Assembly: GCA_948567375.1 (NCBI GenBank)
Contig: OX419755.1
Coordinates: 63,058,944-63,122,943 of the forward strand
DNA: 64,000 bases
Direction: 5' to 3'
Source of the DNA: Lunularia cruciata
Taxonomy: Eukaryota > Streptophyta > Marchantiopsida > Lunulariales > Lunulariaceae
The translations under genes were made by a program, and so were the position numbers. The notes under the pieces were generated by a model, which was not told the DNA's origin, did not search any database, and saw nothing but the letters and a program-made list of their open reading frames with translations. Of the stretch, positions 34,813-46,712 are shown piece after piece (position 1 is the stretch's first letter; every line of letters starts with the position of its first letter).

Positions 34813-36400
34813 TAAGTATTAGAGAAAAAATTGGAATGCATGGAATTTATGGACCACCAAATCCATTTTTGCCAAATCATTGGGATTTTTGTGTTCATAT
34901 ACTACCCAAACATCATTTCATGTAGTTCATCATCTCATGATTTGGGCAGAATTTTTTGAATGCAACCAATTTGGTACTTCTGGTTGTAACTTATGGAGAA
35001 TGGTAGACATGTTGCATATACATGCTAACTTAGAGAGTTTTAGGTAGTTTGATAGAGTAGTGGCCATAGCGGCAATGAATAAGTTATCATTACTATACAA
35101 AAACAAATCAAGCACTTTACTTGATTGTTGGAAGAATAAGACCAATGATAAGAACATGTAGAGAGAGTAACATTTTAAGAAGGAGAAGAGCAAATCTGAT
35201 TTCCAAAGCCCAAGGTATTTGAAGGCAAGAATTTTCCAAGCATAGTGGAGAATTTTATGTTTGATTGCAAATATTATTTTGAAGCTACAAATCTTCAAGA
35301 TGAACATAGATAAATTCTCTTGGCTTCAAGCCAATTGGATGGAATAGCAAGACTATGGTGGCAATTCCAAGTGGAGTGAGCTAACCAACATTTTGTTGCA
35401 CCAATCTTGATATGGAAAGAATTCAAATGTACAATAATTGGGCAATTTTAAGCTATAAATGCCACACAAGCTGCATGAGATAGATTGAAAAAATTGAAGG
35501 AGATTGGTTCTATCAAAAGCTACATCCTTCAATTCCTAACACCACAATAAAAATTCTAGATATACTAGCAGGTGAAACTTTGGATCAATTTGTGAGGGAT
35601 TTAAAGTCACACACCAAATAGGAAGTGACCATGTAAGAGCCCAAACACTTAGAGGAAGCCATGAAATTGGTTGATTGCTTTGATTCCTTGGTTGTGATAA
35701 CTTGGTCTTCACCTTGATCTTCATAGAACCTACTAGCACCCTAGAAATGAGTGGAAGAGCCGACACTGATGGAGATTGATGCCATCTAATAAAGATCACT
35801 TGGCACTACAAATAAGGAAAGATTGTGACAAAATGGTGGTTACTTTTATTATTACTAAATTGGACAACATATTGCTAAATGTCTACTCAAGAATAGATGC
35901 CTAACAAATTGCGCAAATGGAGTTTGTGGAGCATGATGGTGAAGGAAATAAAAAATCCGAGTAGGAGACTTTGAGTCATCTATTGGGAACTTGATTAGTT
36001 TCAATGGGATCAAAAGCTCAACCTATGTAAGTTTACTTCACTTGCAAGGTATGATCTTTGATCCTGGTTGTAGGATTTTGGTTGATTTTGAAAGCTCAAA
36101 GAATTGTATGTCCATGCAATTAGCAAAGGAATAAGGTATTCCTATCAAGCTAATAAATAGAAGTAAATTGATGATGGCAAAGAATAGAAAGGTTTTGCAT
36201 GTCATATCTCACATCCTATTACATTCAAGATTGGAAAGAAGTTTTTGGAGTGTATGAGGTTTGTAGTGGCACCTCTACATTATGATATCATTCTAGGTTT
36301 GCCTTGGCTTGAATGTCATAATGGTCAATTTGATAAGAACCAATAACAAATTCAAGTACAAAACCAAGGTAAGGATTACCAATTAGGTTGTGTGTCACCT
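34813..36400 (+). pseudogene. R2-c leader, gag and protease
   Basis: Gag reads through many stops. The knuckle near 35840-35890 is eroded. The protease region (36050-36370) is recognisable by DNA parallel to R2-b (TATGATATCATTCTAGGTTT at 36282-36301). Confidence 0.7.
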
Positions 36401-36639
36401 TTGAGTGAGACACCTAAGAATAGTTATTCCCAAGATGGGTAATTTGTCATATAAAGCAACCATAGAGCAAACTTTGGAGGAAGATATTCATACTTTTGCA
36501 ATGTTGATCAAGCCAAATGCACATGGAGAATCTGATGAAGGCTTAAAGCCTCATCAAGCAATGGTTGATCAAAATAGTTCAGAAGTTTACATATGTGTTT
36601 CCAAATGATCTACCAAAGGGATTACCTTTTGATTTTGGT

Positions 36640-37310
36640 ATGCTCTTCAAGTTTGAGGTATTGCTAAGAAGTAGTTGAATGAATAGATCATTCTATTGGC
36701 TCTAGCCAAAGGAGTTGGAGGAGCTTTGAAAAACACTAATGGAGTTGTTGGAAAAGGATTTTGTACAACCTAATACATCTCCTTGGGAGCACCAGTACCA
36801 TTTGTTCCAAAGAAGGGTGGAGTACTTTGCTTTTATATTGATTATCAGGGCCTCAATAAACAAACAATCAAATAAGAATTATATTCCTTACCTTGAATTG
36901 ATGATTTGCTAGATCAATTAGGTACTCCCAAGTTGGATTTTCAAAGTAACTATTGACAGATTCCCATTGATAGGAGGATGTGCAAAAGACTACCTTATGT
37001 ATAATATTTTGAATAAAGAGTTCTACCATTTGGGCTCACTAATGCTCAGATAGTCTTCATGGATCAGATGCATTGGATGTTAGTGGGCTATTGATCGATA
37101 TTTGGTGGTGTTCTTGGATGATATTTTAATCTATAGCAAGATAAAGGCAAAATACATGAATCATTGCAAGAATTCCTAAGATTACTACATCAATAGAAGT
37201 TTTATTCCAAAAAATCAAAGTGTGCCTTTTGGCAAAAGTAAATTACCTTCTTGGATCATAAGGTCTCATTGGAGGGGATCAAGATGGAAGAAGAGAAAAT
37301 CAAAACCATT
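36640..37310 (+). pseudogene. R2-c reverse transcriptase
   Basis: DNA parallel to R2-b RT; VPFVPKKGGVLCF-like sequence at about 36790-36840. The catalytic LDDILIYSK is preserved at about 37113-37145. Multiple frameshifts. Confidence 0.75.
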
Positions 37311-37800
37311 ATTAATTGGCCTACTCCATAGGATACCATAGAAGTGTGGGTATTCAATGGATTGACAAGTTTTATTGATGATTTTTCCTCTACTATGCTC
37401 ATGTGGCCACACCATTTATTGATCTCTTAAAGAAGACCTTGAGCTTTCATTGGACCACCAAGCACAAAGAAACATTCTAGAAGCTAAAACATATGGTACC
37501 TTCAAGATCTATTCTTCAACCCTATGACTCTCAACTATCTTGTGTGGTTGATTTTGACGCTTTCAAATTTTCCATTGGAGCCATGTTGCAAAAAGAATTT
37601 CCAGATGGGTTACATCCCATTTCCTTTGTGTCTCACCAACTAAACACCACAAAAAGAAATTACTCTATTCAAGATCAAGACCAGCTAGTAATAGTATATG
37701 CCACCAAAGTATGGAGGCATTATCTCTTGCAAAAACAAATGATCATGCAAACCAATCATAAACCCTTGTTGCAAAATTACATATAGAGCACAGGAAGATT
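37311..37800 (+). pseudogene. R2-c RNase H
   Basis: Open at 37493-37786: CVVDFDAFKFSIGAMLQKEF, HPISFVSHQLNTTKRNYS, IVYATKVWRHYLLQKQ, MQTNHKPLLQ. The Asp of TDHKP is Asn. Confidence 0.8.
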
Positions 37801-38361
37801 TAACATTATCAATGGGAGGAATAAATATAATTTTTTGATATCAAACTTGACTACAAACCCAATAGGTTCCATGTCATCCCTGATGCCCTATCATGATGAT
37901 CTAATTTGAAGTCACCTCCTCTCATCACAACGGCAATTACAATAGTGTCCATTGACTCAACATTCCAAATTGAGTTAAGAATTGCTTTATAGCAAGACCG
38001 TTCTTTCAGATGGTATGAGGTTATCTTGCAACTCATGACAAGGAATATAACACCTTTTGGTTCAAGGAAAGTCTCTATTTTGTGAGAATTAGATCTATGT
38101 TCCAACCAAGGGTGATCTATGCCTTGTGCGCCTTCAAGAAGCCCATGATTTACCAATTGTTTGTCACATGGGAGTAGACAAGACCTTGGAGACCCTATAA
38201 TGCCTATAATGGTGGCCCAATATGGCATGAGATGTTTGAGAGTTTTCCAATCTTGTGAGAGTTGCCAACATAACAAGTCCAACAACCAAAAACCAAGTGG
38301 ACTCCTTCAACCACTTCCCATCCCATCTACTCAATGGGAAACACATGAGCTTATATCTCAT
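37801..38361 (+). pseudogene. R2-c integrase, N-terminal part
   Basis: The zinc module is recognisable (CHMGVDKTLET in one frame, CESCQHNKSNNQKPSGLLQP in another). It breaks just after the position of the first catalytic Asp block (near 38345-38361), where RT sequence begins. Confidence 0.75.
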
Positions 38362-38451
38362 CATAGAATGCATATTTATTGTCTCAAATTGATGACTTGT
38401 TGGATCAATTAAATGCAACATAATATTTCTCAAAGTTAAATCTTTGAAGCG
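38362..38451 (+). pseudogene. Second copy of the R2-a RT segment before the insertion site
   Basis: About 87 bp parallel to 34236-34326 (both contain GACTTGTTGGATCAATTAAA), ending AAGCG. The two copies differ at roughly 15 sites, so the duplication is not recent. Confidence 0.75.
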
Positions 38452-38883
38452 TATAATAATATAGAGTTTATAGATGAGTTAGTCAAGACTAACAAAGTAG
38501 CAAATAAGCCAAATTAGATAAGAAGTATAAGAATATTCTAGAAGCATCTAGGGAGCTACTTGGTACCTTCTAAGTATTGGATAATGTGCATGCCAAGTGG
38601 GTGACTTCTAGAAAGAAGCTTCCTAGCTAGCTTTGCTTACATGCCAAGTAGTTAGCTTCTAGAAAGAAGTTTCTTGAGAAGCTTCTTGGTTAGCTTGGCT
38701 TGCACTCTAAGAAAGTGGCCTTTAGGAAGCTTCCTATGAAGTTTCTCAAGAGCCTTTTATGTTCCATATAGATACCATAGCCCAAGCTCAGGCTAGGCAT
38801 TCAAAGTTTCCCTCATTCAAGAGTCCCTATGTGATCTTTTACTTTGATCTTCCATTCTCCTATTTCTCTCCTTGGTCTTAACA
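38452..38883 (+). repeat. R2 LTR at the same target site
   Basis: 432 bp, TATAATAATATAG...GTCTTAACA, flanked by AAGCG (38447-38451) and AAGTG (38884-38888). Confidence 0.82.
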
Positions 38884-39212
38884 AAGTGGCTATTTGCACA
38901 TTACCATATACAAGAGGATGTGAAAATGATTACCTTTTACACAAGGTATGGTCATTTGGTATGGGGAGTTTTACCTTTTGGGTTCACTAATATTTGTTAA
39001 TTTTCTTGGATCAAATGCATTAGGTGTTGGGAGAGTTTTTGGATTGATATATAATGTTATTCTTGGATGATATTTTAATTGATAGTAAGACAAAAGTAGA
39101 ACATAAGAAACATGTACAAGAAGTCTTAAGATGACTATGCTAATGGAAATTCTATTGCAAGAAGTTGAAGTGTACCTTTTTCAAAAAGAGGTTACCTTCT
39201 TGGGTCATAGGA
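38884..39212 (+). pseudogene. R2-a reverse transcriptase, continued and truncated
   Basis: Continues RT past the insertion: the LPFGFTN-type block near 38980, a degenerate LDDILI box near 39064-39090, and CTTGGGTCATA at about 39205, after which homology stops. No RNase H, integrase or 3' LTR of R2-a is found. Confidence 0.72.
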
Positions 39213-40756
39213 AAGCTTCCTTATTTTCAAAAATAACAAAAATAACTTATTTTTGGATCAAGATGCAAATTTATTTTTGGAATTTTGGAACATGAAGAAA
39301 ATTTTGGAAGTGTGACATAACAACATGTATAATTCTTATATATTTAGACTATAGTAAACATCTATAACTTTTCAAACTGTTTAGAATTGAGAATTGCAAT
39401 ATAAATCCTTAAACACTCTTCTTTATCTAGTACACTACTTTAGACCAATATGAAAAAAACATCAAAGGAATGCAAGTATTTTCTCTACATTGCTAAGGTA
39501 TCTGCAAGCCCCTACCAATTATGTCCATATTGCCAAGGGTATTTACAAGCTACTATCAAGTCTCTAAAGTCCATTCCATATGAGCTATAATAAGAAAACC
39601 TAAGACAAAACAAACACTTGGTATTGGAATAGAAAATTACCTATTGGGATATGAAGGTATAGTCTATTCATAGTAAAAATATAGAACCTTTTATACTTGT
39701 GTGAGATAACAACATGAATATCCTATATATTTGGACTACAAATAAACATTTGTAACTTTTTAGACAATTTAGTCAGTTGAGAACTACAAGAGAAATCCTT
39801 GGACACTTTTCTTTGTTGGTACACTTCTTTGAGACCATAGTAAATAAAATGTGAAAGGAATGAAAGCATTCCTCCATATTGCTAAGGTACATGGATATAA
39901 CACAACACATTGCAATTATTTAGAAAATAAATGCATACCACATTCTCAACTCATGATACTCCATGACTTAGATTCTTTGTAACAAAGGTTTCCTAGCAAA
40001 AGGATAGGGTATTTGCAAGCCCTACCAAGTCTCTAAAGTCCATTCCAGATGAGCTATGACAAGACAAAAACAAAGACTTGGTATCGAAAGAGAAAGCTGC
40101 CTATTTTGGTCTAAAGATACAATCTATTCAATAGTAGTTCAATCTATTCAAACAGAACCTCTAATACTCATGTAAATAACAATGTGTATATCCTATGTAT
40201 TTAGAGTATAGTAAAAATTTGTAATTTTTCAAACCATTTAGTAGATTGAGAACCACAAGAGAAATCTTTGGACACTCTACTTTGTATGGTACACTACTTT
40301 AGACTGCTGTAAACAAAATTTGAAAGGAATGCAAGAATTTTCTTGCTATTGCTAAGGTACATGGATGTAACACTACACTTTGCAGTCCAGTCAAAAAACA
40401 AATGCATACTACATACTCAATTCGTGATACTTCATGACTTGGATTCTCAATAATTGAGGTTTCTTGGCAAAGGAGAGTGTATCTACAAGCCCCTACTAAG
40501 TCTCTAAAGTCCATTCCTTATGAGCTTAAAAAAGATAAAATTGAGATTTTGTATTGGAGGAGAAAAATGCCTATTTGGGTTTGAAGATACAATCTGTCCA
40601 ATAGTAGAAAATGGAACTTCTAATACTTTCAATCAAACTTGGATTTTCTCAACAAGAGCTTTGGAATTTTTGGAACATGAAGAACAATTCAGAAGTGTAA
40701 AATAAAAATATGTTTAATTCCTGTATATTTAGACTATAGTAAAAATTATTTAGTAG
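39213..40756. repeat. Degenerate tandem satellite, monomers about 390-530 bp
   Basis: The block TATATTTAGACTATAG recurs at about 39339, 39726, 40194 and 40722. It is each time followed by a GAGAACCACAAGAGAAATC-like block, then GAAAGGAATGCAAG, then TCTCTAAAGTCCATTCC, in the same order. Three full units and a part; spacing varies through indels. No coding potential. Confidence 0.75.
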
Positions 40757-40762
40757 AATTGA

Positions 40763-41529
40763 TTAGGTGCTCAAAGTGCTCCTCCTTGCTCCCATAGACA
40801 CAAAGTCATCAATGAAGTCTCTCACAAATTTCCCAATGAAAGGTTCAAATACCGTGTTCATGAACCGTTGGAAAGTGGCTAGAGCATTGCAAAGCCCAAA
40901 AGGCATGACTTTGAAAGCATAAGTTCCCCAAGGTGTGGTGAATGTGGTGAGTTGTTGATGCTCTGGTGCAATCTTGATTTGGTTATATCCACTATAACCA
41001 TCTCCAAAACTGTACCTCTCATGACCTGCAACCTCCTCCAAGATCTCATCAATGAATGGCAATGGGTAGTAGTCCTTCTTGGTAATAGCATTGAGCTTCT
41101 TGTAATCCACACATACCCAAAGCTTGCCATTCTTTTTCTTCACAATCACAATTAAAGACACCCATTCTGAATTCTCCACCTCAAAGATAAATCCGGCCTC
41201 CTTGAGCTTATCAATCTCCTCCTTCACAAACAAAGATATTGGTGGGCTAATGTGATGTTGCTTTGGCGGATTGGTTTTGCATGTGATTCCACCTCTATCT
41301 TGTGCTCCTCCAAGGTGACTTCCTTCAAATCCTTGTAACTAAAAGCAAACACATGGATGAACTTGCAAAAAATCTCCTCAAATCTCACCTTCTCCTTCTT
41401 GGTAACATTTGGGCCATACTTGAGGGTAGCTAACCTTCTCTCTATCTCCTCAAGTGTCAATGGTGATTTATCAGGGTCCTTCAAAACCTTTGGCTTAGGT
41501 GAAAAATCCATAGCACACAAGGGATACAC
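40763..41529 (-). pseudogene. R1-c reverse transcriptase and spacer
   Basis: 41233-40763: EIDKLKEAGFIFEVENSEWVS, KLWVCVDYKKLNAITKKDYY, EEVAGHERYSFGDGYSGYNQ, FGLCNALATFQRFM, FVRDFIDDFV. The upstream spacer is 41529-41224. One frameshift joins them. Best preserved R1 RT in the window. Confidence 0.85.
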
Positions 41530-41568
41530 ATCTTAATCCAATTTAGATTCATCCTCCTCCGTGGAAGT

Positions 41569-42225
41569 CTACTCTTCCATGCTTGTGTCCACACCTGAAG
41601 CTCCTTCTTCAGAATTTGATTCCCAATAATCAGAAGATGGTGTATCCAAATGTGAAGTGTTGGTGGTGTTAGTCACAAGAAATGTGACTCTATGGTTTGA
41701 TGGCCCAATCCTCAAGTACCCTTTGTGCCATTGATCAGTTGTGCATGCTGCTTTCAACCATGGCCTCCCAAGAAGTAAGTCATAGCTTGAATCCTTCAAG
41801 ACTTGGAAAGTCATGAGATTTTGAACTCCCATAACTAAAATTACCACCTTATCCATCACCCCTATTGCTCAAACTTATTCTTTGTTTGCCATGCTCACCA
41901 CAAATGTTGAAGGTCTTGAGGGTATCATACCCAACTTCTTCATCAACCTTTCTGACATGACATTCACTATTGATCCTCCATCAACCAAAGCATCATTGAT
42001 GTTTAGACCATTCACTCTCACATCAATCTTGGAGGCATATTCACAAGCCTCCCATGGTGTTGGCTTGGCATCCACCACCTCCATTGATACTGAAAATTTT
42101 ACCTTCTTCTTCCCCTTGCTTCTTGTAGATTTCAAACCACCTCTAAGCTCCTTTCTCAAGATAGGATTCAAAGCAATCAATTGGCCCACTGTGATGTTAG
42201 CCTTGTGACTACCAACATCTTCCAA
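41569..42225 (-). pseudogene. R1-c aspartic protease (DGG-type)
   Basis: 42225-41875 has NINDALVDGGSIVNVMSERL, RPSTFVVSMANKE. The second half, 41859-41569, has DKVVILVMGVQNLMTFQVLK and DLLLGRPWL (the conserved C-terminal protease block). A stop separates them. Confidence 0.78.
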
Positions 42226-42389
42226 GACATTTTAGTTCCAATGTTGCTTTGAGATCAAGAAGTCCTCCATCCCCAACTTCTTCCTTGGAGTCTTTGTTGT
42301 TGACAATGTTGAAGTGCTTGTGTGAGTTCTCCTAGTAGGCATAGGAGTATCTTGGCTAGGAGTAAATCCTTGAGAATGGCAGACTCAAT

Positions 42390-42834
42390 ATAATTTTCTA
42401 GAGAGCGTGCAGTTGCGGGAACAATTTACCCTATCAACTTCAAAAATTCTAGCCCAATGCGCATAGTAGCTCTCACAATAATTTCAAGTGTGCTAAGTGA
42501 AAGATAACCCAAGCTATCATGTGTAGAAATTTCAAGTCCAGATCCCAAACTTGAGATTTTGCCCAAAATCACCTTAATCCCCAAAATTTGCAATCCACCT
42601 CACACAATCTCTCCAAATCTCCTCAAGTATACAAGATGTAAAAAATCACCTCAAAGACATCATAATGAACTACAAGGTATATAAATGGGTCCAAATTCTC
42701 TAACATAGGTTCAACCCTCTCCTCCCATAAAGTTCTCTCCAAGTGAGCTCTCATAGCATCCTTTTGCCTAATATAGAATTGTATGTGGAACATTATCTTG
42801 CCTTCTAAAGAGGTCTCAACAATGGAACCAAAAA
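42390..42834 (-). other. R1-c leader with primer site and short ORF
   Basis: Primer-site candidate TGGTTCCATTGTTGAGACC (sense, 42830-42812), tRNA-Asp-like after C-to-T decay. Short frame 42856-42623, SLEGKIMFHIQF...MRAHLERTL...NLDPFIYL, homologous to 22008-21814. Confidence 0.6.
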
Positions 42835-44052
42835 TGTGAGCCGAGATGTATCTCACTCAGGATGAACCACAGATGGCTATTATAGTAACGCACCTTAGAC
42901 TAAGAAGGCAAGGAACCACAACTCCATCATACTACTCCAAGGCTAACACTCCAAGACTCAAGACATTGCTCACTAGAGAACTCAATGAGAGAGAGATAGT
43001 TGCAAATGAAAGGATGATGAGTACTTCCTCACCCCTTTTTTATATACTTCTGAAATAATTATGCACCAAAGTTACTAAATTACTAGACTAACTCAAGTTA
43101 CTAGGCTAAAAGTCAAGTAAAGTCAAAAAGTATAATGGAATATCCATCCACATGGGCATATTCTACTAAGCATGTGATTTTATCTTGACCCAACCACTAA
43201 GTCAAGGATTCCTTCACATGGGCTATCTTTGGACTATAGAAGAATCCAAAAAAAAAGGCTTGCAGGCCCAAGAGTTCTCAACTCTTTCCTCAAAGCCAAA
43301 CACCTAGGAATAATATCAAGTCAACACACTAGAACCCAAAATAGTGGTGCTCATCTTTTCCTCTTCCTCTAAAGTAAGGTCCCTGTGACAACTTGGCAAA
43401 TATCACTTTTGCGGTAATCGGGTAAGTAAAGTTTATTCCCGCAAAGATACTATGCAGAAATGTCTAAATACGAAGTCAAAAGTCACAATTGCAGTTCTTC
43501 TTGATTTCTTCTTTAATCTCAGGAAGAAACTACGCCCAGAAGAGAGTAACAAGCTCACAATCTTGACAACTTGTCATGAATACACACACATAATCACATC
43601 ATAGCAAATTCTGTCCAAACAACTCTTGATTGTGATGATTTAGATTCTCCCAAAGAGGGCACTTCACTACAAAGAACAATTTCACCTCAGAATTGTGTTC
43701 CACCTCTCCATTGAAGGCACAACTTCCTCAATCAAAATTGCTTCACATCAACTTCATGCTGCACTCACAAATGCAGAATACTACCAACACTACAATTCCT
43801 CTCAGATCTATCAAGGCATTGCTTTGATGCACTTCACTCAGGATCAAACACACAGAATAAAGATCAAGGCTGCAAATTCCAACATCCACAAACACATTGA
43901 CTTGCTCTTTGGAATTCTCCACACAATCATAATCACAAACACAAAATTGACAATCAGAATTAAGCTTAAGCAACGAGCACTAAGAACAGCAATTTGCTTT
44001 ATCTGTCTTCAGAAATATGAATACTAAACAACATAATACTACAAATGCTCCC

Positions 44053-44060
44053 CTTAAATA
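44053..44060 (-). promoter_or_regulatory. TATA box of R5-B
   Basis: Sense TATTTAAG, 669 bp from the 3' terminus, downstream of the coding region. Confidence 0.65.
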
Positions 44061-44178
44061 CTGAAGCAAACGGTAGTTCTTCCTACCTATGCACCGCTTC
44101 CTAACATCTTTTCCTACCTATAGATCCCAATTGATAATCTATCTCTTCATATCTGCCTCTTCCTATCTCAAAATTGTA

Positions 44179-45664
44179 CTACCCCAATCCGATGTCTACC
44201 TCATCATCGGCTTCCAAACCTGATGATCTTCCTACTATTTCTCCTTCTTCGGGTATAGCTAATTCTACCAATTCCTTCACTAATTCTACAACTTCTACAC
44301 TAGGAACTACAATTGCACTAAGGAGTGACTTATCTAACTCTCTATCTCCTAACCCACTCTTCTCTAATGTGTCAAATAACAGATCCGATGACACTTGAAT
44401 TCCTGTTTGTGTAACATTGGGTTTCTGCTCCACTGTCACACTATTCTGAATTTTCTCTAACTCTGAATTAACCAAATCTAATCGAAGACTAACATTTTTC
44501 TCTACTTCTAACATTTTCCGATCTACGCGCTCTCTCAATTGGATCAACAAGGTGTTTATGTCCACATCCTTGGCTTTTCTCTTCCGAGTTTCCTGCACAA
44601 GTAACTTCAACTCATGTAGGCGGGCTTCTTCTAATCTCCCTTCAGCCTCCGTGCTTAGAAGTGCTCTCAACTTCCCCGCAACTTCTCCCACTAATTCCGA
44701 TATATATCCTCAAGAATGTTCTACCTTCAGCTCCTCACAATACATCTTCAACTCGTCTTTGTACTCCGCAGCGAGCATCTTCTTCTCTTCTACATACTGC
44801 GTGCTCTGCCTTTCCACGCTCCTGACAAGTTCTCATAATTGTTCCTCTTCTTCTTGCCTGACTGCCAACTCTCTCTGCCATGCTTGATTGCCCTTCGCCG
44901 CTACACTCTTCTTCAAACTATCCAACTCATGCTCCATTACGATAGTCATTGCCTTCAAATGGACATTCTCAATGCGCACATCACTCACTTCCTCCTTCAT
45001 CTTGCTGAGCCACATCGCTTGTTCCATTAATTCTCTAGCTTGCCTTTGCAGTTGTTTATCTTTTACCTCACAACTTTCTTGTAACATGGTAAGAGTCTTC
45101 TTCGTCAAGCCTTCCTCCCTCCAAAGTTCTTCCACTTCTTCACTTCTTTGGACTTGTTGCTCCTGCAACTCCTTCACTTCCCTCATCAAGTGCATCACCA
45201 CCTGCAACTCGTTCATCCCCTTCCTACTATCTTGGGGAATTATCTTCCGATGATCCTTCAGTAGCTCCAGCAATGGTGTGACCACCTTCGTTAAATACGA
45301 TATCCCGCCAAAGTTCTCTTCCTCATCATCACCATCTTCATCTTCAGTCTTCACCTCCGTCATTGGCTCCTTCATCCGAAGTCATGATCTTTGTATCTTT
45401 AGAGACATCGTGTCGGTAATTTCTTTGTCTTTGCCTCTTGAACTTGGCCTCTGCGGGATACTCCTTCTCTTTTGGTCTTGGCTTGTTTACCACCATCGCC
45501 TGACAAGCTTCACTGACCGCCACTGATTGCTGAACTTTTGGCTCCCCATCACTACTGCTCCTGGACTCCTCACTTTTTAAGGTGAGCTCCTCTTCTTTGG
45601 ATTCCTCCTCTTGAGATTTGGTTTCTTCTTCAGACTCCGATCCCGATGATGCGTCTCTTACCAT
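44179..45664 (-). pseudogene. R5 protein, acidic linker and coiled-coil half (copy B)
   Basis: 45664-45344 is a Glu/Ser-rich hinge (SEEETKSQEEESKEEELTLK). After a frameshift, 45375-44179 is one frame with two internal stops. It reads VVMHLMREVKELQEQQVQRSEE, long heptad-rich helices, then EGRLEEARLHELKLLVQETR and VDRKMLEVEKNVSLRLDLVN, and an acidic tail ending DEVDIGLG. Probably a structural, coiled-coil protein. No enzyme motif seen and the protein is not one I can name. Confidence 0.6.
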
Positions 45665-45789
45665 CTTTGTATTCTTTAGAATCAGCCGCCGATTCTTTCT
45701 TTGAGTGGAAGGTGACTTTGCTTCTTCGGGTTTGCCGCATTTCTTTGTCTTTGGACTGGTAATTTCTTAGACCCTCCACTGTCCGGTCT

Positions 45790-46712
45790 TTGAGAAATAT
45801 TCATCATTTGCTCGCAGATGCAGCATGTACTGGCGCTCTTCCTTGTTTGCTTCTCGTCATAAATCCGGATGAACGTGAGACACCATCCGATGACGCTCCT
45901 CTTTGGTCAGCAGGTTCAACCCAAAGTAGAAATGTACTGCAAATGGTGCAAAGTAATGCGGTGGCGAGCCCGTTTGCCAATTAACCACCATTTGCCTCAT
46001 TCGGTGGTGGAAGCACTTTGCCCAATTCACTGGAACTCCTGCAAACATCTGGTGGAAAAAGACAGCTTGTTGCATGTTCACATAGGTGGTTCATTCTGGC
46101 TTGAACATGGCCATCATCGCCCCCACAATGCTTCTTTGGATTGGATCCCGATAGGACTCCACCTTGTATCTATTTGTCATTCTTGGAGCAAAAAACAAGT
46201 TGCGAATCTCTGCCATCTCCTCTACAACATCACACTTCCGATAGAAGGTGATTCATGTTAGCTCTCTTGCTTCTCTCCCCAATACTAACCTCCAATCCAA
46301 CTTAGTCCATCAAGCTAGATTGCCTCTTTCCCTTCCACCTTGGGACCCTCCTCACAATTACTGGCAGTGATCTCTGCCATCACTCTCGGGAAACTAAAAT
46401 TCCAGTTCCATGCTAAAAAGGTAATACAAAGTCTAGTCAAGACCTTGATTCTAGGTACTACATCTAATCTTTGAATTGCAAAACCTCACACCGCCAGTGC
46501 ATTGGCCACCTTCTTTGCCATAATCTATTCTCTTGTTCTACGATGCTGGAAGATGATACCTCTCCTGGACGAGACACTCTAACTTGCTCGAGATTTTGGA
46601 AAATTTCACTCTTGATGGGCTTCCGAACATGCATTACTGTAGGACGACTACTCAAAGGGATTGGAAATTTACTCAGCACATTCAACTTGTCCATGTGCAG
46701 TTGCAATTTCAT
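45790..46712 (-). pseudogene. R5 protein, N-terminal globular half (copy B)
   Basis: Broken frames: 46712-46464 with LSKFPIPLSSRPTVMHVRKP, and 46081-45857 with AVFFHQMFAGVPVNWAKCFH, SPPHYFAPFAVHFYFGLNLL. The pattern (small module of INWA, SPPHY, PFAxHFY) loosely recalls the 'putative plant transposon protein' domain of plant retroelement-linked ORFs; I infer this and have not tested it. Confidence 0.5.

Larger units (their letters stand above)
34327..38361 (+). mobile_element. R2-c: R2 element truncated in integrase
   Basis: Plus-strand copy: 5' LTR 34327-34812, leader with decayed primer site, gag, protease, RT, RNase H and integrase up to about 38361. It then joins RT-like sequence (38362-38451) and another R2 LTR instead of continuing. 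Confidence 0.82.

Noticed and set aside
34327-38883. R2-c as a normal two-LTR element
   Set aside because: Integrase is truncated and RT host sequence lies between it and the second LTR, so the right LTR is not its simple 3' partner.
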